A program made the translations under genes and the position numbers. Shown in pieces: positions 1 through 6,123 of a stretch of 6,123 nucleotides of DNA. The stretch comes from an uncultured Oscillospiraceae bacterium (lineage in GTDB: Bacteria; Bacillota; Clostridia; Oscillospirales; Oscillospiraceae), in NCBI GenBank assembly GCA_958426425.1, contig CATZYY010000144.1, forward strand, positions 1 through 6,123, read 5' to 3'. Numbering within the stretch: position 1 is the stretch's first letter; the number at the start of each line of letters is the position of its first letter. The notes under the pieces are model-generated. The model ran no database searches. It was given only the letters and a program-made list of their open reading frames with translations, and was not told where the DNA came from.

Positions 1-214
1 CATTCTTATAGGGCTCCTGGACCCGCTTCACATCCTCCACAATGTCCAGTGCGGCGATCAGGTCGATGTCCAGCTGAGAGGTATCGCCCACCAGGCCCAG
101 AATGGTGTGGGCCTCGCCGATGCTGGTGTGGATAATAATACCTTTCTCCTGGAGCCAGGCGATCAGACTCTCCAGCTGGTCGCGGTTGGGGTTGTGTTTC
201 AGTACGACGATCAT
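1..214 (-). CDS. aroF: 3-deoxy-7-phosphoheptulonate (DAHP) synthase, N-terminal part (cut by window edge)
   Basis: The first 71 codons of a gene that runs off the left edge. The protein begins MIVVLKHNPNRDQLESL and continues through IHTSIGEAHTILGLVGD to VKRVQEPYKN. This matches the N-terminal ferredoxin-like (ACT-like) domain of the Thermotoga/Bacillus-type DAHP synthases, which in that family mediates feedback inhibition by Tyr/Phe. The catalytic barrel lies outside the window. The enzyme condenses phosphoenolpyruvate and erythrose 4-phosphate in the cytoplasm, the first committed step of the shikimate pathway. The ATG start at 212-214 is set by AGGAGGAA at 221-228, six bases upstream. The gene sits directly behind a Phe/Tyr leader peptide and terminator (263-427), which independently supports an aromatic amino acid function. 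The symbol could equally be aroA/aroG in some nomenclatures. I am sure of the domain; the identity of the full protein is inferred from it and from the context. Confidence 0.88.
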   Translation of the reverse strand, partial: MIVVLKHNPNRDQLESLIAWLQEKGIIIHTSIGEAHTILGLVGDTSQLDIDLIAALDIVEDVKRVQEPYKN

Positions 215-220
215 GGTGTC

Positions 221-228
221 TTCCTCCT
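221..228 (-). promoter_or_regulatory. Ribosome binding site of aroF
   Basis: AGGAGGAA on the minus strand, six bases before the ATG at 212-214. It lies downstream of the attenuator terminator, so it is transcribed only in read-through messages. Confidence 0.85.
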
Positions 229-262
229 AAAAATGACAATGTGGGGAGCCGGCCCGGGAATG

Positions 263-295
263 AAAAAAGACCCGCAGCCGGTTCGGCTGCGGGTC
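263..295 (-). terminator. Intrinsic terminator of the aroF attenuator
   Basis: On the minus strand GACCCGCAGCCG (284-295) and CGGCTGCGGGTC (269-280) form a perfect 12-bp GC-rich stem around a 3-nt loop (281-283), followed at once by six T residues (263-268). It stands between the leader peptide stop codon (329-331) and the aroF ribosome binding site, the position expected for a regulated terminator. Its 5' arm and loop (279-289) can instead pair with a segment inside the leader peptide gene (346-356), which would dissolve the terminator. Confidence 0.93.
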
Positions 296-356
296 GTGAT
301 GCACTGACAGTTTCTGACAATGCCTGCCTTATACGCCCACGCTTTCAGCCAAACCG
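279..356 (-). promoter_or_regulatory. Antiterminator pairing of the aroF attenuator
   Basis: In the minus-strand RNA, CGGUUUGGCUG (346-356, leader codons 24-28) is complementary over 11 consecutive positions, including one G-U pair, to CAGCCGAACCG (279-289), which covers the inner 5' arm and loop of the terminator stem. The two structures exclude each other. Further upstream, CAGCUGAAUACCG (396-408, leader codons 7-11) can pair imperfectly with the same 346-356 segment (CAGCU with GGCUG, and ACCG with CGGU). That would give the usual 1:2, 2:3 and 3:4 alternatives of a classical attenuator. The complementarity is visible in the sequence; that the fold forms and switches is inferred. Confidence 0.75.
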
Positions 357-427
357 AAATAAGCCTTACCAAAAAAGTAGGTAAAGCTAAAGTAGCGGTA
401 TTCAGCTGCGCGGGCAATGAAAGTCAT
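329..427 (-). CDS. Phe/Tyr-rich leader peptide of the aroF attenuator
   Basis: A 32-residue ORF starting MTFIARAAEYRYFSF and ending FGLAESVGV. Ten of the 32 residues are Phe or Tyr (Phe at 3, 13, 15, 18, 19, 24; Tyr at 10, 12, 17, 23), with seven of them packed into codons 10-19; there is no Trp. The ATG at 425-427 has TGAGGA at 435-440 as ribosome binding site, and a promoter lies just upstream (460-488). The stop codon is about 35 bases before a strong terminator that precedes aroF. The peptide itself probably has no function. Translation would act as the sensor: a ribosome short of Tyr- or Phe-tRNA stalls in codons 10-19 and leaves segment 346-356 free to form the antiterminator. A ribosome that reaches the stop codon would mask that segment and allow termination. 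The same frame is open upstream to 751, overlapping the preceding gene, but only the 427 start has promoter and ribosome binding site support. Confidence 0.87.
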   Translation of the reverse strand: MTFIARAAEYRYFSFTYFFGKAYFGLAESVGV

Positions 428-459
428 GGCGTTGTCCTCACTGGTCTTTAGATAGATAA

Positions 460-488
460 AGAATAACACTTTCCAAAAGAAATGAAAA
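460..488 (-). promoter_or_regulatory. Probable promoter of the aroF leader transcript
   Basis: TTTTCA (483-488) and TATTCT (460-465) on the minus strand, 17 bases apart, each matching 4 of 6 consensus positions. The surrounding sequence is clearly AT-rich compared with the flanking genes. Transcription from here would give a 5' UTR of roughly 25 bases before the leader peptide ATG. The exact hexamers are a best guess. Confidence 0.55.
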
Positions 489-530
489 CTGTAAATTCCT
501 ACAAAATCCGGCGAATAAATAGCCTGCGGA

Positions 531-1094
531 TTAGGCGGTCTGCTGCGCTCTCGCAGCGGGCAAACATCCGGCCATGAGAAGACTGGTTGCCTCCAGAATG
601 AACTGCACGTCCATGCGCTGGTCGGCGGGGTCCTGCTGGTAGTAGTCGTGGAGCCGGGCAATGGCGCCGGCCACATCCTCCCGGAACTGCTTGCGCCGCA
701 GGGTCCGGCCCTGCAAATATGTCTGGAGATAGGTTCGCAGATCCGTCTCATACTGGTGGTGGCACAGCAGCGGATCGGGGTAATGCTCGTTGTGGGGATA
801 GGTAAAAGCGTCGGCTAAGTAGTGGGTCAGCTTGCCCAGGGTGTAATACTGCCACATGGTCCAGCGGCGCCGGGCCTGGAGGCGGCGGATGTGCCGCTCG
901 ATGTACAGCCGGGAATTGGAGTAGTTGTGTCCCCGGAACTTGTAGGCCCGCAGAGAGCCTTTCAGATAGGTCAGGGGATTGCAGTCGGGCTGAAAGGAGC
1001 CAAAGAGAAAGGCCAGCTCAAATCGTCGGGCCTGGAAGCCGTCCATGCTGTTCAAAAGCGAAGCGGCCAGAAGCTTGTGACTGCGTTTTTGCAA
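531..1094 (-). CDS. Zinc-dependent phospholipase C family protein, no signal peptide
   Basis: 187 residues. The metal-ligand pattern of bacterial zinc-dependent phospholipase C (Bacillus cereus PLC type) is recognisable in order: His6 (RSHKLLA), Asp37 (GSFQPDCNP), His56 (FRGHNYSNS), His91-x3-Asp95 and His101 (LTHYLADAFTYPHN), then His112-x3-Glu116 (CHHQYE). Spacing of the H-x3-D-x5-H and H-x3-E blocks agrees with the family. The secreted enzymes also use an N-terminal Trp exposed by signal cleavage. Here there is no signal peptide and no such Trp, so the protein is probably cytoplasmic and its substrate is unknown. I chose the TTG start at 1092-1094 because GGAGGT (1102-1107) lies seven bases upstream. 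The frame is open further to a TTG at 1151, but the likely promoter -10 box (1129-1134) lies inside that extension. The gene appears to have its own promoter and is unrelated in function to aroF or glnN as far as I can see. Phospholipase activity is not assured. Confidence 0.8.
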   Translation of the reverse strand: MQKRSHKLLAASLLNSMDGFQARRFELAFLFGSFQPDCNPLTYLKGSLRAYKFRGHNYSNSRLYIERHIRRLQARRRWTMWQYYTLGKLTHYLADAFTYPHNEHYPDPLLCHHQYETDLRTYLQTYLQGRTLRRKQFREDVAGAIARLHDYYQQDPADQRMDVQFILEATSLLMAGCLPAARAQQTA

Positions 1095-1101
1095 GGCGGG
1101 C

Positions 1102-1107
1102 ACCTCC
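1102..1107 (-). promoter_or_regulatory. Ribosome binding site that decides the TTG start of the PLC-family gene
   Basis: GGAGGT on the minus strand, seven bases before TTG at 1092-1094. No comparable site precedes the upstream alternative start at 1149-1151. Confidence 0.75.
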
Positions 1108-1128
1108 GGTTCAAATCTCAACGGGCCC

Positions 1129-1158
1129 AGTATACCACGGTGCTGCGGCAAGATGCAA
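1129..1158 (-). promoter_or_regulatory. Probable promoter of the PLC-family gene
   Basis: An extended -10 box, TGG-TATACT (hexamer at 1129-1134), with a weak -35 box TTGCAT (1153-1158) 18 bases upstream on the minus strand. The start of transcription would fall around 1122, about 15 bases before the ribosome binding site. The stretch between this promoter and the glnN terminator (1159-1272) shows no other feature I can support. Confidence 0.55.
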
Positions 1159-1272
1159 GAAGGAAAATCATTAAATTTTTGCTAAAAACATTGAAAACCT
1201 GCACAAATCGCCGCCTGACATAGCATTGACATTCTGCGGCCCTCCTGTTGAAATGGGGCAGGTGGCGGTATC

Positions 1273-1309
1273 AAAAAAGCCAGGCCCCGGCGAAATCGCC
1301 AGGGCCTGG
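1273..1309 (-). terminator. Intrinsic terminator after glnN
   Basis: On the minus strand CCAGGCCCTGGCGA (1296-1309) pairs with TCGCCGGGGCCTGG (1280-1293), 14 positions with one G-T wobble, followed by a run of six T (1273-1278). It begins about 23 bases after the glnN stop codon and separates glnN from the PLC-family gene. Confidence 0.93.
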
Positions 1310-1332
1310 GAGGTTGTATGTTTCTGAGAAAT

Positions 1333-3420
<2,088 letters not shown>

Positions 3421-3427
3421 AGTCGAT

Positions 3428-3434
3428 TCCTCCT
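3428..3434 (-). promoter_or_regulatory. Ribosome binding site of glnN
   Basis: AGGAGGA on the minus strand, seven bases before the ATG at 3418-3420. It confirms the full-length start of the protein. Confidence 0.85.
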
Positions 3435-3448
3435 ATTGTTCTAATGGT

Positions 3449-3476
3449 ATCCTATCATAAAATCGCCGGAAGGCAA
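3449..3476 (-). promoter_or_regulatory. Possible glnN promoter
   Basis: Between asnB and glnN the minus strand has TTGCCT (3471-3476), then 16 bases, then TAGGAT (3449-3454) preceded by TGA (extended -10 form). Both boxes are only partial consensus matches. A split inverted repeat, GTAT-TA-CCTA (3477-3486) and TAGG-ATAC (3447-3454), brackets it. glnN could therefore have its own promoter in addition to read-through from asnB. Confidence 0.45.
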
Positions 3477-3503
3477 TAGGTAATACTTCTAAAAATTCAC
3501 CCT

Positions 3504-5090
3504 TTACAGGCCGCTGGCTCCGTAATTGGAGAGGACCCGGGCGGAGGGGTCGGTGACGTTGCAGCCCTTCCAGGAGCGGTTGGGCATCCAGAAGTCCCGG
3601 ATCATGGCCGCCTGGCCGGGGTAAACCTGCTCAAACAGCTCCCGGTACAGCAGGCTCTCCTTGGTAAAGGGGCGGCAGTAGTCGTACTTTTGAGACAGCT
3701 GCTGGAACTGGGCGTCGGTGTAATAGCTCTCGGCGTAGGCCTTCAGATCGTCCACCATGGAGTGGCCCACGGCGTCGGAGAAGGCGGCCTTCTGACGCCA
3801 CAGGATGGAGTCGGGCAGCAGGCGGTCCTTCTCAAAGGCCCGCCGCAGCAGATACTTGCCCATACCGTAGGTGTTCATCTTCAGCGCCGGGTCAATGGAC
3901 ATGACATAGCGGACAAAATCCAGGTCGCCGAAGGGAACCCGGGCCTCCAGGGAGTTGGCGGAGATGCATCGGTCCGCCCGCAGCACATCGTACATGTGCA
4001 GCTCTTCCACTCGCTTTTGGGCCTCCTGCTGGAAGGCCTGGGCGCTGGGGGCAAAGTCCGTGTACTTGTAGCCGAACAGCTCGTCGCTGATCTCGCCGGT
4101 CAGCAACACCCGGATGTCGGTGTTCCGGTGGATGGCTTTGCAGCAAAGGTACATGCCCATGCTGGCCCGGATGGTGGTGATGTCCCAGGTGCCTAGGATT
4201 TTGATGACCTCCGGCAGCGTCTCGATCACCTCGTCCCGAGTCATGTAGACCTCGGTGTGGTCGGCGCCCATGAAGTCGGCAGCCTCCCGGGCGTACTTGA
4301 GGTCGATGGCGTCAGTGTCCATGCCGATGGCGAAGGTGCGGATCTTCCTGCCCAGAATGACGGAGCTGATGGCGCAGACCAAAGAGGAGTCCAGCCCGCC
4401 GGAGAGCAGAAAGCCCAAAGGGGCGTCGGCGTCCAGTCGCTTATCCACGGCGGCGATCAGCTTGTTGCGGATCTGGCGGCAGATGGTGTCCAGATCGCCG
4501 GTCACATAGTCGCCGATGACGGCGGCGGGATCGGCGTAGCGGACGAAGCGGCCCTGGGCGTAGTAGTGGCCTGGGGGAAAGGGGAAAATCTTGCGGCAAA
4601 GGCCCACCAAGTTCTTGGGCTCGCTGGCGAACACGATGGCGCCGGAGCGGTCATAGCCGTAGTACAACGGGCGAATACCGATGGGATCCCGGGCGGCCAC
4701 CAGGGAGCCGGTGGCGCCGTCATAGAGCACCAGGGCGAACTCCGCGTCCAGTCGGGCAAACATCTCCAGGCCGTACTCCCGCCACAGGGGCAGGAGGATT
4801 TCGCAGTCGCTGCCGCTGCGGAAGGTGTAGCCCTGCTCCTCCAGCTGCCGCTTGAGGGGCCGGAAGCCGTAAAGCTCACCGTTGCACACCACGTAGTCGT
4901 CGCCCAGCTGGAAGGGCTGCATACCCGCCTCGGTCAGGCCCATAATGGCCAGCCGGTGGAAGCAGAGATATCCGGTGGGGGTCTCTACGATCTGTGACAT
5001 ATCAGGCCCACGGGACACGGTACGGTCAAAGTAGGGGCGGATCTCCTGAGGGGTCATGGTCTTGCTGGAAAAACCCATAATGGAACACAT
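3504..5090 (-). CDS. asnB: Asparagine synthase (glutamine-hydrolysing)
   Basis: 528 residues, the usual size for AsnB, in two domains. The N-terminal Ntn glutaminase begins MCSIMGF with the nucleophile Cys2. It keeps Arg46 (FHRLAI), the NGELYG block (70-75) and the Asp95 region (RSGSDCE), all used to bind glutamine. The C-terminal synthetase domain has the pyrophosphate loop LLSGGLDSS (228-236), LTGEISDELFGYKY (330-343), RADRCISANSLEARVPF (371-387) and ILWRQKAAFSDAVG (429-442). It transfers the amide nitrogen of glutamine to aspartate with ATP, giving asparagine, in the cytoplasm. The frame is open upstream to 5246, but the ATG at 5088-5090 is correct: it places Cys at position 2 and has GGAGGT (5098-5103) seven bases before it, while the upstream part is T-box RNA. 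A T-box riboswitch with a candidate Asn codon controls it, which independently fits the product. glnN follows downstream. Confidence 0.96.
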   Translation of the reverse strand: MCSIMGFSSKTMTPQEIRPYFDRTVSRGPDMSQIVETPTGYLCFHRLAIMGLTEAGMQPFQLGDDYVVCNGELYGFRPLKRQLEEQGYTFRSGSDCEILLPLWREYGLEMFARLDAEFALVLYDGATGSLVAARDPIGIRPLYYGYDRSGAIVFASEPKNLVGLCRKIFPFPPGHYYAQGRFVRYADPAAVIGDYVTGDLDTICRQIRNKLIAAVDKRLDADAPLGFLLSGGLDSSLVCAISSVILGRKIRTFAIGMDTDAIDLKYAREAADFMGADHTEVYMTRDEVIETLPEVIKILGTWDITTIRASMGMYLCCKAIHRNTDIRVLLTGEISDELFGYKYTDFAPSAQAFQQEAQKRVEELHMYDVLRADRCISANSLEARVPFGDLDFVRYVMSIDPALKMNTYGMGKYLLRRAFEKDRLLPDSILWRQKAAFSDAVGHSMVDDLKAYAESYYTDAQFQQLSQKYDYCRPFTKESLLYRELFEQVYPGQAAMIRDFWMPNRSWKGCNVTDPSARVLSNYGASGL

Positions 5091-5097
5091 AGAAAGC

Positions 5098-5103
5098 ACC
5101 TCC
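5098..5103 (-). promoter_or_regulatory. Ribosome binding site that decides the asnB start
   Basis: GGAGGT on the minus strand, seven bases before ATG at 5088-5090 and immediately after the T-rich tail of the T-box terminator. It shows that translation starts at MCSIMGF and not in the upstream open frame. Confidence 0.85.
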
Positions 5104-5395
5104 AAAAACAAAAAAGCGCAGCTACATCCTAAAAATTTTAGGACGAATAGCTGCGATCCGCGGTGCCACCTAATTTGTCCCCTCTGGGGGACCACCTTCA
5201 AGGCTCTAACAAGCCCGTGTGATGTAACGATCACAACTCGTCGCACCTACTGACGGATGCCCGCGTTCAGATTGCAGCTACGGAGTGTTCTTCCCACGGA
5301 TTCTTTGTTACGGGGTTTCCACTGTCCCCCGCTCACTGAAACGGAACGTCCGCGGTACTTTTCTCCATCGACGCCTTTGCCGAAAATGAAATTAT
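5104..5395 (-). ncRNA. T-box riboswitch of asnB (probable tRNA-Asn sensor)
   Basis: Leader RNA that binds uncharged tRNA and prevents termination ahead of asnB. Visible parts, in RNA order: lower Stem I GGAG (5363-5366) with CUCC (5282-5285); the AGUA of the specifier-loop S-turn (5356-5359); upper Stem I CCGCGGA (5349-5355) with UCCGUGG (5294-5300); a distal hairpin CGGGG/CCCCG (5327-5331 with 5311-5315). The specifier loop GAAGAACA (5286-5293) contains AAC (Asn) at 5287-5289 followed by A. Then a small hairpin GUGAU/AUCAC (5218-5233), Stem III GUCCCC/GGGGAC (5177-5192), and the T-box sequence AGGUGGCACCGCGG (5158-5171). The UGGC bulge fits a tRNA ending GCCA, as tRNA-Asn does. UUAGG (5169-5173) pairs with CCUAA (5138-5142) as part of the antiterminator. 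Family assignment is certain; the Asn specificity rests on the codon placement and the downstream gene. Confidence 0.93.
5110..5155 (-). terminator. T-box-controlled terminator before asnB
   Basis: On the minus strand CGCAGCTA (5148-5155) pairs with TAGCTGCG (5117-5124). Above a small internal loop, TCCTAAAA pairs with TTTTAGGA (5127-5143). Six T follow (5110-5115), and a second T run comes soon after. The inner 5' strand includes CCTAA (5138-5142), which is also needed for the antiterminator, so the two folds compete. Confidence 0.92.
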
Positions 5396-5414
5396 GGATG
5401 GAGTGTACCATCCA
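5395..5414. repeat. 7-bp inverted repeat framing the asnB -10 box
   Basis: Minus strand TGGATGG (5408-5414), then the six-base -10 hexamer TACACT, then CCATCCA (5395-5401). The two 7-base arms are perfect reverse complements. It could be an operator for a dimeric regulator or a hairpin at the very 5' end of the DNA template region. No regulator is encoded in the window. Confidence 0.5.
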
Positions 5415-5431
5415 AAACCGCCTGCTGTCAA
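5402..5431 (-). promoter_or_regulatory. Promoter of the asnB T-box transcript
   Basis: A perfect TTGACA -35 box (5426-5431), 18 bases, then TACACT (5402-5407) with a TGG extended -10 element. The predicted transcript start near 5395 lies about 30 bases before the first Stem I pairing strand. The -10 hexamer is the exact centre of an inverted repeat (5395-5414). Confidence 0.72.
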
Positions 5432-5498
5432 TGACGGATCAGACAAAATCGGGTGGCTGCACGTAAATAAATTTCTCTGTCATTTCCAAAAAACGGGT

Positions 5499-5541
5499 AA
5501 AAAGCAGAGACGGCTGTCCGCAAAGGAGGGGCAGCCGTCTC
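5499..5541 (-). terminator. Intrinsic terminator after purB
   Basis: On the minus strand GAGACGGCTG (5532-5541) pairs with CAGCCGTCTC (5507-5516), a perfect 10-bp stem. A short TCC/GGA inner pairing can extend it across the loop. TGC and then five T (5499-5503) follow. It lies about 25 bases after the purB stop codon. The stretch 5432-5498, between this terminator and the asnB promoter, shows nothing else I can support. Confidence 0.85.
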
Positions 5542-5566
5542 CAAAAGAAGCACGGAAAGAGGGGGG

Positions 5567-6123
5567 TCAGAGGTTGATCTCCGCCTTTTCGGCGGTGGCG
5601 CCGGAGAGCAGGGGGCGCACGTGGGCAAGGAAGCTGTCTACCTGCTCCGGGCAGCGGCCAATGTAGGCGGAGGGAGTCAGCACCGCCTCCATCTCCGCCT
5701 CCGTCATGCCAAAGGCGGGCTGGGCCGCCAGGCGGGAGAGAAGGTCGCATTTCTCCCCTTCCTTCATTTTGGCCGTGGCGGCCATGGAGCACTGGCGGAT
5801 GATCTCATGGAGCTCCTGGCGGTTGCCGCCCCGCTTCACCGCCTCCATCATCAGGTTCTCCGTGGCAATGAAGGGCAGATATTCCCGGACGGTGGCCTCC
5901 ACCACCTTCTCGTTGACATGAAGCCCGTCGGTGACGTTCTGGCTGAGGCGCAAAATGGCGTCGGCGCAGAGGAAGCCCTCCGGCAGGGAGATGCGGCGGT
6001 TGGCGGAGTCGTCCAAGGTCCGCTCCAGCCACTGGACCGCGGCGGTCATGGGGGCGTTCATGGCATCAGCCATCAGGTAGCGGGACAGGGAGCAGATCCG
6101 CTCGGAACGCATGGGGTTGCGCT
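5567..6123 (-). CDS. purB: Adenylosuccinate lyase, C-terminal part (cut by window edge)
   Basis: The last 185 codons of a gene whose start lies beyond the right edge. The visible part opens with RNPMRSER, the end of the fumarase/aspartase superfamily signature loop that carries the catalytic serine just upstream. It continues with VQWLERTLDDSANRRISLPE and LPFIATENLMMEAVKRGGNRQ, then the C-terminal ADSL domain with PSAYIGRCPEQVDSFL. These blocks resemble the long form of the enzyme found in animals and many Clostridia more than the shorter Bacillus subtilis form. The enzyme splits fumarate from SAICAR and from adenylosuccinate, two steps of purine synthesis in the cytoplasm. The stop codon is TGA at 5567-5569. 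A terminator follows, so purB is not expected to be co-transcribed with asnB. No damage is visible in the part seen. Confidence 0.94.
   Translation of the reverse strand, partial: RNPMRSERICSLSRYLMADAMNAPMTAAVQWLERTLDDSANRRISLPEGFLCADAILRLSQNVTDGLHVNEKVVEATVREYLPFIATENLMMEAVKRGGNRQELHEIIRQCSMAATAKMKEGEKCDLLSRLAAQPAFGMTEAEMEAVLTPSAYIGRCPEQVDSFLAHVRPLLSGATAEKAEINL

Noticed and set aside
503..532. Hairpin AATCCG...CGGATT followed by four T at the end of the PLC-family gene
   Set aside because: The stem is only six base pairs with a 16-base loop and a short T run, much weaker than the three clear terminators here. It also overlaps the stop codon. I do not count it as a terminator.
329..751. 140-codon minus-strand frame that ends with the leader peptide
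   Set aside because: Its upstream two thirds overlap the PLC-family gene in another frame. Only the last 32 codons have a promoter, ribosome binding site and sensible composition.
1182..1232. 16-residue minus-strand ORF (MSMLCQAAICAGFQCF) with a very good AGGAGG site eight bases upstream (1241-1246)
   Set aside because: It lies just after the glnN terminator, no promoter is visible for it, and the peptide resembles nothing I know. A chance purine-rich stretch before an ATG is the simpler explanation.
5091..5246. 52-codon N-terminal extension of asnB
   Set aside because: This stretch is the T-box sequence and terminator. The glutaminase needs Cys at position 2, which only the 5090 start provides.
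5439..5483. 14-residue minus-strand ORF (MTEKFIYVQPPDFV) between the purB terminator and the asnB promoter
   Set aside because: It has no ribosome binding site or promoter and lies upstream of the asnB transcript start. The asnB leader is already explained by the T-box.

Overview
All genes in this window lie on the minus strand, so in transcription order they read from right to left: purB (3' part) -> asnB -> glnN -> a zinc-dependent phospholipase C family protein -> a short leader peptide gene -> aroF (5' part). GC-rich coding sequence, strong AGGAGG-type ribosome binding sites, a T-box riboswitch, a type III glutamine synthetase and a PLC-family protein of this small type point to a GC-rich Clostridia member of the Firmicutes, probably a gut Oscillospiraceae/Ruminococcaceae-type organism. 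The lineage is an inference; there is no rRNA here to settle it.

Right end (5499-6123): the C-terminal part of adenylosuccinate lyase (purB), closed by a hairpin terminator. 5091-5498 has no protein gene but is full of regulation: the purB terminator, a TTGACA promoter whose -10 box is framed exactly by a 7-bp inverted repeat, and a complete T-box riboswitch (Stem I with a candidate AAC/Asn specifier, Stem III, T-box sequence, terminator) ending just before the asnB ribosome binding site. asnB (3504-5090) is followed after about 83 bp by glnN (1333-3420). I see no terminator between them, so asnB and glnN may be partly co-transcribed. glnN ends in a strong terminator.

Left part: 1095-1332 holds that terminator and the promoter of the PLC-family gene (531-1094, TTG start). 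Then comes the most interesting region (263-488): a promoter, a 32-codon leader peptide with ten Phe/Tyr codons, an 11-bp antiterminator pairing, and a 12-bp intrinsic terminator, all upstream of aroF (DAHP synthase, first step of aromatic amino acid synthesis). This is the full layout of a ribosome-mediated Phe/Tyr attenuator.

Biologically the window is about amino acid and nitrogen metabolism: glutamine synthesis (glnN), glutamine-dependent asparagine synthesis (asnB), purine synthesis (purB) and aromatic amino acid synthesis (aroF). Two of these genes have different RNA-based amino-acid sensors: direct tRNA sensing for asnB and leader-peptide translation for aroF. I found no mobile element, CRISPR array, tRNA or rRNA gene.
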